From Verrucomicrobiota bacterium (GTDB lineage Bacteria > Verrucomicrobiota > Verrucomicrobiia > Limisphaerales > UBA1319), in NCBI GenBank assembly GCA_022711435.1, contig JAKLFB010000005.1, positions 124,001 through 188,000 of the forward strand: a DNA stretch of 64,000 nt. Reading direction: 5' to 3'. Made by a program: the position numbers and the translations under genes. Shown here in pieces: positions 35,553 to 43,508 of this stretch (position 1 is its first letter; each line of letters starts with the position of its first letter). The notes below the pieces were generated by a model. The model ran no database searches. It was not told the DNA's origin and was given only the letters and a program-made list of their open reading frames with translations.

Positions 35553-36158
35553 TTACTTCTCACGCTGCAAGCTAAATGTGTTGCCCGAGAAACGGTTGGC
35601 ATCCGGCACAGCGCCGCATCCCTTCAGCCGCCAACCGCCTCTCCAAACCGCCAGCGCCAGGGTCAGCAGAATCACCAGCGGCAACAGGACAAGGCGCACC
35701 CTCGGCGGCCCCGCCAGCACCGCCCAGTCATTCGAAACCCAAAAACCGACCATGCAGTTCACACAGATGTCCAGCGCCGCAAAGTAAAGGAGGTGCTGGA
35801 AGATTGCCCTCCGGACCCCGGGGCGCAGCCGCCAGCGCAACACCCACGGGCTGATCGCCATCAGCACCCAGTCCACCAGATAGGGAAGCCCCGCCGGAAC
35901 CGCCTGGCTCCATGCGCCGCCCCGCAAAGGCGGCGCCCACTCGATCGCAACCAGCCACGACTGCGGAAAGACGCTCACGGAGAGAACCTGCCCCCCCGCC
36001 AGCCGCACACCCGCCCAGTGAAGCAGCTCGTGCCGCAACACGGTCGCCCCCAAGCTCACAGCCGCCACCCCCGTGAAGACCGCGGCGCGACACACCCCCG
36101 AAAGACGCCTCCCCGCCGTCGCAACCACCTCCTCATTGGCAGTAGACAGGCGTGGCAT
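35553..36158 (-). CDS. Membrane zincin peptidase, DUF3267-like
   Basis: The 201-residue protein has four to five hydrophobic helices and a zinc motif HExxH in LRHELLHWAGVRLAGG (His43, Glu44, His47), as in DUF3267/M50-like membrane proteases. A third ligand is not obvious. It could process a membrane or exported substrate. Since the ABC exporter in this operon has no peptidase domain, this enzyme is one of few candidates for removing a leader from the peptide, but nothing directly shows that. It is encoded 13 bp after the RHS gene. Confidence 0.72.
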   Translation of the reverse strand: MPRLSTANEEVVATAGRRLSGVCRAAVFTGVAAVSLGATVLRHELLHWAGVRLAGGQVLSVSVFPQSWLVAIEWAPPLRGGAWSQAVPAGLPYLVDWVLMAISPWVLRWRLRPGVRRAIFQHLLYFAALDICVNCMVGFWVSNDWAVLAGPPRVRLVLLPLVILLTLALAVWRGGWRLKGCGAVPDANRFSGNTFSLQREK

Positions 36159-36171
36159 ACCAGAGGATCAA

Positions 36172-37533
36172 TCAGGGTTGCAGCCGGTAGCGTGCCGTGT
36201 ACGGAAAGACGACGCCCAGCGCGCGCACCGGCGACTCGAATAGCCCGAAGCTGTCCGCCGTAAAGCCCCGCACCACACCGCTCTCGTCCTGGATCTGAAT
36301 CGATCCCTGGGTGTCGTCATACGAAATGGTCACCGGTGTGCTGTTGGTCTGGCTGGCCACCGAGATCAGACGGAAATAGGCGGGGTCGTAACCGAGCTGA
36401 ACCACCTGGCCGCCCCGGCTCCATTGGGTGATGTTGCCGTTGGCATCATATTGCAGATCGACTTTCGAGCCGTCCGGGTTGGTCACGCTGACCAGATTCA
36501 GGCCGGCATCCCATGTCCGGACGATCTGGAGCCCCGAGCCGGAGGTGGTGGTCGGCAGGCCGTTCGCGTTGAACTGGTGGACCACCGTGCCTCCAATCGG
36601 ATCCTGCACCCGCGTCTGCGTCGCGCTATCGTAATAGAAATTGGCGGTCCCCTCGGGGAATGTCTGCGAGGTGACCCGGTTGGCCGAGTCGTACTTGTTC
36701 ACCAAATCAGCGGTTCCGTCCGGACCGATGATCTGCGTCATGCGCGAGCTCGTGTCGTAGACGTAGGCATTCGTGTTCCCCCTCGAGTCGACCACCCGCA
36801 CCAGAGTGCCCGGTGTGTCGTAATCGAAGGTGTAGCTGCCGCCGAAAGGATCCGAGATCGACTGGACTTTGCCGTTCGGGCCTTTGCCAAAGACCAGGAA
36901 CCGGCCTGCGGCGTTGGTGGCTGCGAGGATGGCGCCCGCGTCATCGTAGGCGATCCGCACCGCCTGCTGGTCGACGGCGACCATCGCGGTCAGCCGGCCC
37001 GCGGCATTGTATTCGTGGCGCAGCCCGCCCTTGAAACGAAGGGTGTAGGTCCCGTCGGGGTTCTTGGTCAATCGCTCGTAAACCCCCGATGGATTCTGGA
37101 AGCTGCCGTCCGCATTGAGCTTGTAGCGATGCCGGCGCCCCTCCCCGTTGCGGATGATGATGTATTGGTCGGCCCCGTCGGTGACATGGATCGCCATCGA
37201 TGTCAGGGTCGAGTGCCACCCGCGGCCGAACGGACCGCTGTAGTAGTCCTGGCTGTGATAGGCGAAAAGCAGCTCGAGCGCCGGCCCCTGATCCAGAAGG
37301 CGGATGTCATGCCGGGTGCGGTTGAAGAAGAAGTTGCCGGTGCGCACCTCGACGGGATCGCCGTCGTCGTCGTTGTTTCCATTGTCGGGCGGATTGTTCG
37401 GCCCGTCGGGACCTTGAGGGGTAAAGGTGTCATGGCCCTGGTCCCACGGGAAATGGTAGGCCCAAACGGGGCTTGCCAGGGCCAGCATCAAACACCCCAC
37501 CAAGCCAATCAGGGGAACATGTCGTGCTCTCAT
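36172..37533 (-). CDS. Short secreted RHS/YD-repeat protein
   Basis: The 453-residue protein starts with a signal peptide (LIGLVGCLMLALASPVWA), then an acidic Asn/Asp-rich linker and 'DPVEVRTGNFFFNRT', the entry motif of RHS proteins. About ten YD-type repeats follow ('YDDAGAILAATNAAGR', 'YDANGNITQWSRGG', 'YDSANRVTSQTFPEG'). It stops before any RHS core (DPxGL) motif or variable toxin tip, so it is either a truncated RHS gene or a structural surface protein. No immunity gene follows. It is far shorter than typical RHS toxins of over 1200 residues. Confidence 0.8.
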   Translation of the reverse strand: MRARHVPLIGLVGCLMLALASPVWAYHFPWDQGHDTFTPQGPDGPNNPPDNGNNDDDGDPVEVRTGNFFFNRTRHDIRLLDQGPALELLFAYHSQDYYSGPFGRGWHSTLTSMAIHVTDGADQYIIIRNGEGRRHRYKLNADGSFQNPSGVYERLTKNPDGTYTLRFKGGLRHEYNAAGRLTAMVAVDQQAVRIAYDDAGAILAATNAAGRFLVFGKGPNGKVQSISDPFGGSYTFDYDTPGTLVRVVDSRGNTNAYVYDTSSRMTQIIGPDGTADLVNKYDSANRVTSQTFPEGTANFYYDSATQTRVQDPIGGTVVHQFNANGLPTTTSGSGLQIVRTWDAGLNLVSVTNPDGSKVDLQYDANGNITQWSRGGQVVQLGYDPAYFRLISVASQTNSTPVTISYDDTQGSIQIQDESGVVRGFTADSFGLFESPVRALGVVFPYTARYRLQP

Positions 37534-37588
37534 ACGCGTGGGTTCAAATGGCGGTGATTGTTCGCATTCGTGCGCCGCTGCATACGGC

Positions 37589-40033
37589 TTAGTAATAGAC
37601 CCTCACAAGGGAATAGCGGGCGAGGGACGTGCTTCCGGTGGAATCGGTGGCACGCAAGGTCAATCGATAATCGCCGTTATCGACGAAGATGCCGTTGTCG
37701 GCCCGGCCGTTCCAGCGGACGACCTGGTTGGTGCCGGCGGGCACGTTCAGCTGCTCGATGCGCCGGAGCGTGCTCGCCGTGGCCAGGCTGGTCACGGTCA
37801 GCTCGACATTGGCCGCCTCGCTGAGGCTGTAGGTGACCACGGCCGTCGGATCCGCCGGCGTCAGATAGTCCGGCGTGGAAGGATCGAAGTAGTTGGGATC
37901 GACGGAGACGTTCGAAAGCACAGGCGCGCTTTGCAGGTAGATGGCGTTATCCGGCAGGGTGTAGCCCCAGATCCCGAACAGGAACTGGTCGCCCGGCGGA
38001 GGCGTGGCAAACTGCCCCATGGCATCCACGCCGTCCCAGACCAGCGTGTGCGTCCCAACACCGAACGGTTGCCGCTCCGTCAGGGTCAGGAACCGGGTGT
38101 CGACGTTGAACAATCCGATGAACGCCGTGACCTCGGACGCGCCGCGGTTGCCCGGCACCGTGAACGTGATGGTGAGCATGTTGTCGTTGAAGGGGTAGAA
38201 CCGGCTGGGCAAGGTCGACCGCGATGGGTTGTAGCGGGAACCGCCCGTCGTCGCCGTCAGGTCGATCTGCCGGGTTTCGCCGCCGACCACGTACTCGAGA
38301 ATGGCATAGTAAGCCCCCTCCGGCAGCAGGCGTCCGGTGTCGTCCCGCCCGTCCCAGGCATCGGTGTAGTTGCCGGCAACCCGGTTCTCGCTGACCAGGG
38401 TCCGGATCACGCTGCCGTTGCGGTCCTTGAGCAGGATCCGAACCGGCGCCGGCGCATTGAGGGAGGTGGATATGCTCCCCGTCTCGCCAGCCCCGGGCTC
38501 GAAGGTGTCGTCGGAAATCGACAGGGTCGCGCGCAGGTTCACGGTGATCTCGACGCTGTCGATCCCGGTCAGCCCGGCGCTGTCGGTGGCGCGCAATGTC
38601 GCGGCGAAGACGCCCGCGTTGGTGTAAACGAAGGTCGTGCTCGCTGTGGAGGGCGAGGATATGTCGTAGGTGCCGTCCCCATCAAAGTCCCACTCCCAGG
38701 CGACGACGGCGTTGCTGCCGCCGGCGGAGCTGCCGCCGAAGTTGACCGTCAGCGGGGCGTTGCCGGAGGTCTGGTTGGCCGAGGCGCGGACGGTCGGCGA
38801 TCCAGGCGGCCCGGGCCGGATCGTGGTGGTGATCGTCCTTGCCGTGGCCGTCAATCCAGCGTCATCCGTCACCCGGCACGTGGCCATGAAGGTGCCCGAG
38901 CTCGCGTAGGTGTAGCTTGCACTCCCGGAGGTGGCCGAGCTGTAGTCGAAGACGCCGTTTCCGTCAAAGTCCCATTCATAGAGCACGATCGTTCCCACCG
39001 AGCTGCTGGCCGTGGCGGTGAAGTTGACCGTGAGAGGTATCTGTCCGTTCGAGGGATCGGCATCGGCCGACACGGTCGGCGGGGCGCGGCCCACCACGAT
39101 GGTGACCGCGCTTTGGGTGGTCTCGCCCAGGTTGTTCTGGATCTCCAGGACGGCCACGTAAGTGCCCGGCGTTGTGAACGTGTAGGCCCGGTCCGCCGCC
39201 ACGACGTTGGATACATCCCAGGTCCCATCCCCCTGGTAGTCCCAGCGGTAGCGGATGATGCTGCCCCCGGTGTAGATGCCGCGGTCGCGGAACGTGACCG
39301 TCAGCGGAGCGTTGCCGCTGCGCGGGGCGGCATCGGCGATGGCCTGGAAGATGATGACATTGGTTGCGTTGGTGCCGGGCAGCGGCAGCATGGTCAGGTA
39401 GTGCTCGTCGAAAAGCGCAAAGTCGTTGGTGTCCACCACGCCGTCGGACCCGTGGTCGAACGCCGGGTCGAACCCGGCCTGGCCGGCCTGCTTCAGGTAG
39501 GCCTGCCGGAACCAGAACAGATCGGAGAAGTCCACGTCCCGGTCGCTGTTGGCATCGCCGAAATACCGATGGAAATAGTTGGTGTAGTTGTCGGGCCCCG
39601 CACCGTCGCCGTTGCCGTCCAGGGCCTCGCCGCCGCTGTTGGTGACAGAGGATGCGTAGAGCGTGAGCTGGTAGTAGCCGTCCGCCAGCGACCCGCCCGC
39701 CAGGCCTGGAAACGTCCACGTGGCCCGCTGAGCGTTCGTGTCATACGCACCCACAGCGTCGGTGAACGCCACGGGCGAGTTGCTGCTCAGGTTGACCAGA
39801 GCCCAGGCGCCCGCGCTGAACAGGCCAACCGATACGTCCTGATCGAACTGGACCGAAAGCGAGGTGACCTTCGACCGCTGGCCGTCCCCGTCGTTCACCA
39901 GGAAATCCTTGACGACAGGGTTTGCAGCCGTCGCGGCCAACGCAAACACGGCCGTGACGGTCAGGCTGACCAGGGCGGAAATGAACGTGCCACCGATCGA
40001 ATGCCGAGCGCGTCTGAGTTTCATAATAAGCAT
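37589..40033 (-). CDS. Secreted multi-domain PKD protein with dockerin-like and FlgD-like modules
   Basis: This 814-residue exported protein has a signal peptide (about residues 1-37), a Big-type domain, a calcium-binding dockerin-like region ('FGDANSDRDVDFSDLFWFRQAYL' and 'GSDGVVDTNDFALFDEHYL'), three PKD domains with 'YRWDYQGDGTWDVS', 'YEWDFDGNGVFDYS' and 'WEWDFDGDGTYDIS', and two FlgD-like segments near the end ('YTDAWDGRDDTGRLLPEGAYY', 'VVRWNGRADNGIFVDNGDYRL'). It is probably a surface or extracellular adhesin or scaffold. An ATG at 40024 is an equally good start. It is followed closely by the RHS gene. Confidence 0.82.
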   Translation of the reverse strand: MLIMKLRRARHSIGGTFISALVSLTVTAVFALAATAANPVVKDFLVNDGDGQRSKVTSLSVQFDQDVSVGLFSAGAWALVNLSSNSPVAFTDAVGAYDTNAQRATWTFPGLAGGSLADGYYQLTLYASSVTNSGGEALDGNGDGAGPDNYTNYFHRYFGDANSDRDVDFSDLFWFRQAYLKQAGQAGFDPAFDHGSDGVVDTNDFALFDEHYLTMLPLPGTNATNVIIFQAIADAAPRSGNAPLTVTFRDRGIYTGGSIIRYRWDYQGDGTWDVSNVVAADRAYTFTTPGTYVAVLEIQNNLGETTQSAVTIVVGRAPPTVSADADPSNGQIPLTVNFTATASSSVGTIVLYEWDFDGNGVFDYSSATSGSASYTYASSGTFMATCRVTDDAGLTATARTITTTIRPGPPGSPTVRASANQTSGNAPLTVNFGGSSAGGSNAVVAWEWDFDGDGTYDISSPSTASTTFVYTNAGVFAATLRATDSAGLTGIDSVEITVNLRATLSISDDTFEPGAGETGSISTSLNAPAPVRILLKDRNGSVIRTLVSENRVAGNYTDAWDGRDDTGRLLPEGAYYAILEYVVGGETRQIDLTATTGGSRYNPSRSTLPSRFYPFNDNMLTITFTVPGNRGASEVTAFIGLFNVDTRFLTLTERQPFGVGTHTLVWDGVDAMGQFATPPPGDQFLFGIWGYTLPDNAIYLQSAPVLSNVSVDPNYFDPSTPDYLTPADPTAVVTYSLSEAANVELTVTSLATASTLRRIEQLNVPAGTNQVVRWNGRADNGIFVDNGDYRLTLRATDSTGSTSLARYSLVRVYY

Positions 40034-40045
40034 CGCCTCAAAGGG

Positions 40046-41125
40046 TTAGAATGAGAAACCCAAGCCGACGGTAACAAAAATGGAATTGCCAAGGTCGAGC
40101 TTGGCCTCCTTGACCCCGGCCCGCTGCGTGAAGTCGCCCAGGCTCTGGTACTGGACGCCAGCGCAGAGGCTCACGGTATCGCTCAACCCCAGCGAAAGCA
40201 GCCCCTGAACATAGCCGCCCGCCAGGAGATCCGAATCCGAGCTCCGCCCGCTCTGCTGGCTGGTCAGGTTGAAACCCGGCACGCTCTTGGTCTCCGAGAA
40301 GGAGAACTCGCTGTCAACCACCGCCAGCGCCAGGCCGCCGCTCAGGCCAAAGGTCAGCCGCTTGGCCAGCGGCACCTCGAAATACGGGCCCAGCCGAAAA
40401 CCGTAGAGCGAGGCATCCAGGGTCCGCATCCCGCCAACCGTCGCCACCGATGGCTGGGTCTGGCGCCCGGGCGCCAGGGGCGGACCCGGATTCAGAGGGA
40501 TCAGGGGGCCGGGCCCCTCGAACGTGCTGCCTCGATTCCCATCCGCAGGCATCACAATGCCGCCCAATGAAAAAGTGTCCGTTGTCACCGTCACCGGCCC
40601 CGAGATCGATTGGTCGCTGGCTATCCGCACGTCGGTCCAGCCAAAGGCGGCCTCGAACCCGTACTTCAGGCTGCGGATGGACCCCAGCTCCCGAGCGTAG
40701 GTGACCTCCAACCCGAGATGCGGGTCGTCCTGAGCATCGCGAACGCCGCCTCCTGAAGGCGCGGTCGAGCTGCGCATGATCAGCCCCGCAGGATCCACCG
40801 CTCCCTGGTATTGCCAATACCATGTCAGGCTCGAGCTCCCGCTGGCATCCATCTGCACGAACCCGTTGTCGTAGGTCCGGTTCGCTGCGCCCGCAGGCGG
40901 ACCCGCATCGCTCCAGGTTGCCCAATCATCGAAGTCAGCCTCGATGTTCAGCGCAAACCTCGAGCTCAGGCTGAACCGGTTCGGATTCAAGGTTTTGTGG
41001 GATTCGACCTTGAGCTGAGGCACGTCGCCGCCGCTCGGTGGGGCGCCGGGCTCCTGGGCCTCCGACCCAGGCAAAGCCGCGACGAAACCGGGCAGTATCA
41101 GGTAGGCTATATTAGAGGCTTTCAT
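40046..41125 (-). CDS. Outer-membrane beta-barrel protein
   Basis: The 359-residue protein has a signal peptide (AYLILPGFVAALPGSEA) and alternating amphipathic strands ending in the aromatic terminal residue of GNSIFVTVGLGFSF, the usual outer-membrane barrel signature. Strands such as 'RLTFGLSGGLALAVVDSEF' and 'LAGGYVQGLLSLGLSDTVSL' fit. It lies between the first gene of the operon and the PKD protein, so these three may form an envelope unit. I see no porin or TonB-receptor hallmark. Confidence 0.72.
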   Translation of the reverse strand: MKASNIAYLILPGFVAALPGSEAQEPGAPPSGGDVPQLKVESHKTLNPNRFSLSSRFALNIEADFDDWATWSDAGPPAGAANRTYDNGFVQMDASGSSSLTWYWQYQGAVDPAGLIMRSSTAPSGGGVRDAQDDPHLGLEVTYARELGSIRSLKYGFEAAFGWTDVRIASDQSISGPVTVTTDTFSLGGIVMPADGNRGSTFEGPGPLIPLNPGPPLAPGRQTQPSVATVGGMRTLDASLYGFRLGPYFEVPLAKRLTFGLSGGLALAVVDSEFSFSETKSVPGFNLTSQQSGRSSDSDLLAGGYVQGLLSLGLSDTVSLCAGVQYQSLGDFTQRAGVKEAKLDLGNSIFVTVGLGFSF

Positions 41126-41143
41126 GGGCGCAGATGGGAATGC

Positions 41144-42247
41144 TCAGGGAGCGATAACCCGGTAATATCTCTGCATGGAAGCGGAAGGCAGGCTCTCGGT
41201 CTTGGGCGGACCGTTGTCGATCCACTGGACCCGGTATCCCGTGCCGGTCACCGGCGGGAACGCCGTCTTCCAGACCGCCAGATCGGTGCTGTACTGCACG
41301 AAATAGGTGCGGCCAGGCGCGGAATCGAATTCGATCATCCAGGTCCCGTCGTTCAGCACCACATGGCCGAGCTCGATGGTCAGCGTTGGCGTCGGCGGCT
41401 CGTCGATGGCCGGATCCGCGGCCTGGACCTCGAAGCGGACATTGTTGAGCTGCGCGACGAGGCTGGCGTCCCGCCGGGGCACAAAATACTCGACGGTCAG
41501 ATCCGCCGTTGCCTCCGGGGCCAACGGGTAGTTGTATTGGAAGAAAGGAGCGCCGTTGGTTTCACCGTGCGCGTTCCACACCTCCACGCCCGGCGGCAGG
41601 TCGTGCAGCAGGATGCGGAAGGCATTGCGGGCGACCGAGTCCGTGTTGCGCAAGCGGCAGAGCTGCTGGTAGAGACCGTTCTGGAGGTTCAGGATTGGAG
41701 GGCCCAGAACCTGCCAGCTCCTCTGAACCACCAGGGTCGAGGCCGGGAAGGCAAGCAGAGGGTCCAATACCGCCCCGGTCCCATCCACGAACAGCTCTTC
41801 CGTGGCGCCGAGGGTTGCGTACCGGTCCACGCTCAGCGTGTAGGCGCCCGCCGCAAGATCGGTGAGCGTGAACACCGCCAGCAGAGAGCCGTTGTAGAAA
41901 ACCACCGGGTCGGCAACGAAGTCCACCGTCCCCTTCACGCTGGCATGGCCCACCCCCACCTCGCCCAGCGCGCCGGGCCCTCGAACGCCGTTGTAATCGA
42001 GCACGGACGGCACCGAGACGGCGATCGAGTTGGTCCCCACCGCGTTGGTGCCCTGGATCCAGAGCGTGATCCCGTAGCTGAAAAGGCCGGCGGCCGGGAT
42101 GGGATCGATCAGGACCGGGATCGAGAAAGCCTGTCCCAAAGACACCACGTAATCGGCACGCTCAGGACGCACCGAAAAGCTCGCGCACACCTCTCGAGGC
42201 CACGCACTCCATACCAGCACCACCAGGACAAGATTCTTCCAAAGCAT
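41144..42247 (-). CDS. Secreted hypothetical protein, first gene of the long - strand operon
   Basis: The 367-residue product has a signal peptide (LWKNLVLVVLVWSAWPREVCA), a cohesin-like N-terminal beta domain ('DYVVSLGQAFSIPVLIDPIPAAGLFSYGI') and a C-terminal module 'GRTYFVQYSTDLAVWKTA ... MQRYYRVIAP' of a kind that ends many verrucomicrobial secreted proteins. The cohesin-like reading is interesting because the PKD protein downstream has a dockerin-like region. The start at 42247 has a ribosome site (GGAGAAGGGA) and sits ~45 nt after the predicted transcription start. Confidence 0.7.
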   Translation of the reverse strand: MLWKNLVLVVLVWSAWPREVCASFSVRPERADYVVSLGQAFSIPVLIDPIPAAGLFSYGITLWIQGTNAVGTNSIAVSVPSVLDYNGVRGPGALGEVGVGHASVKGTVDFVADPVVFYNGSLLAVFTLTDLAAGAYTLSVDRYATLGATEELFVDGTGAVLDPLLAFPASTLVVQRSWQVLGPPILNLQNGLYQQLCRLRNTDSVARNAFRILLHDLPPGVEVWNAHGETNGAPFFQYNYPLAPEATADLTVEYFVPRRDASLVAQLNNVRFEVQAADPAIDEPPTPTLTIELGHVVLNDGTWMIEFDSAPGRTYFVQYSTDLAVWKTAFPPVTGTGYRVQWIDNGPPKTESLPSASMQRYYRVIAP

Positions 42248-42298
42248 AATGCGTCCCTTCTCCTCGCTTTGCACTGTACGTAGCACTGTCGGAATAAC

Positions 42299-42328
42299 CT
42301 TATAGACATAACAACGGTCTAATGTCAA
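42299..42328 (-). promoter_or_regulatory. Strong sigma70-type promoter at the head of the - strand operon
   Basis: On the - strand, TTGACA (42323-42328) and TATAAG (42299-42304) are separated by 18 nt. The -35 is a perfect consensus. The expected start is near 42292. It points into the series of genes that runs without a large gap to 14204, apart from 280 bp at 31611-31890. Confidence 0.72.
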
Positions 42329-42347
42329 ACAGATAGTCCGATCGCTG

Positions 42348-42375
42348 CCCTCGCCTGCGCCTCGCGGGGCGAGGG
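42348..42375 (-). terminator. GC-rich hairpin after the pseudopilin gene
   Basis: CCCTCGCC/GGCGAGGG forms an 8 bp stem with a 12 nt loop, between the stop of the gene at 42471 and the operon promoter. It lacks a T-run, so termination is only possible, not sure. Confidence 0.3.
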
Positions 42376-42470
42376 GAATCAGAGCGTGCGTGCGAGAGAC
42401 AAGGCGGCGTCCTCTTCCCAAGCGGTGTCATCGAAGCCAAGTGCCTGGGCACAAAAGATCTGTATCCGAT

Positions 42471-43181
42471 CTACCAGTTGCCGTAGTAAAGCGTGTACGA
42501 CGAAGCGCGGCGCTTCTGCATCTGGCGCAAGCCAACCCAGCCGACCGACCCGTCCAGCCGGCCGATATTCCCTCCGGCGGCGCCGATCGACTCGGGCGTC
42601 TCCGATGACGTTGTCCGGATGAACGTCGCCCCGTTGCGGTTGCAGGGCCCCGTCTTGCCGTGGGGCGCCATCACCAGGCCACCCCCCCAGTGGTTCGCAT
42701 CGGCGATGATGTAATTCGTGCCCGACTCGCTCGTCCTGCGCGGCGACTGCCAATAATCCGGGGCTGTCGCCGCCCATTGGGACATGTTGGCGTCCCCCAG
42801 GTAATTATAGCCGACCAGATACCCCCACTCGCCGCTGTAGCGCGACTGCGTGCCGAACGAGTAGTTGGGACAATCCATCACTCTGACGTTGCCGGTATAC
42901 CGGACGAGGTTGGTATAGCTCAGGCTCGAGATCCGGATCGAGTGCCACTCGTTGTTATTGTCCCGGCCCGAAGGGACGCGGTCGTTGAACTCATTTCCAT
43001 ACATGTGGACGGCGATGATCGCCTGGCGCATGTTGCTCTTGCACGCAGTCCGCTTCGCCTTCTCCTTCGCAGAGCTTAAGACCGGCAGGAGCAGCGACGC
43101 CAGGATCGCGACGATGGCGATCACGACCAGCAGCTCGATCAGGGTGAATCCGCGGCGCGCCCGCCCGCCAAAATCCGGCAT
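42471..43181 (-). CDS. Pseudopilin-type secreted protein (prepilin N-terminal motif)
   Basis: The 236-residue protein starts [23 protein letters not shown]..., a textbook prepilin cleavage/methylation site (G|FTLIE) followed by a hydrophobic helix. The globular part has 'YPxG'-free loops, '[12 protein letters not shown]' and a C-terminal '[11 protein letters not shown]', like the DG-motif pseudopilins that are abundant in PVC bacteria. The start at 43181 is set by the pilin motif; an upstream in-frame ATG at 43334 would put the REP-like repeat inside the gene. It would be processed by a prepilin peptidase not in this window. Confidence 0.85.
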   Translation of the reverse strand: MPDFGGRARRGFTLIELLVVIAIVAILASLLLPVLSSAKEKAKRTACKSNMRQAIIAVHMYGNEFNDRVPSGRDNNNEWHSIRISSLSYTNLVRYTGNVRVMDCPNYSFGTQSRYSGEWGYLVGYNYLGDANMSQWAATAPDYWQSPRRTSESGTNYIIADANHWGGGLVMAPHGKTGPCNRNGATFIRTTSSETPESIGAAGGNIGRLDGSVGWVGLRQMQKRRASSYTLYYGNW

Positions 43182-43508
43182 GCCCGCCCCTGTGCCCGTT
43201 GAGCTCACGGATCCAGTATCCACCGCCCGCCTCCGCCGGGCAAGCCCCGGAATCGAGGGCAATGGGAACAATGGGGTCGCATCTAAATATTTGACAAATG
43301 AGTCTGAGCAGGCGCCCTCTTGGTACGCCTCCATTGTCTGGGTACGGGCGGCTTGGATTCAGCCGGCGCGGCGATGGCGCTGACGCGGTCTCGGGGGAAG
43401 CTGGCTGCGGAGGGATCGGCGGGCGAAGCGCGCGAGCAGGTTCGGCGTCGACTGTTCATCGGACCCGATCTGCCCCTGATGTTCTTGCTCGTCGGCTCTT
43501 TCGGCCGT
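43182..43508. other. Intergenic region with REP-like copy B
   Basis: There is no credible gene. The stretch holds the repeat at 43269-43300 and otherwise unremarkable GC-rich DNA between two - strand genes. Confidence 0.5.
43269..43300 (+). repeat. REP-like dispersed repeat, copy B
   Basis: Core ATGGGGTCGCATCTAAATAT plus TTGACAAATG, identical to copy A through TTGACA. It lies alone, with no RAYT gene nearby. Confidence 0.85.
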
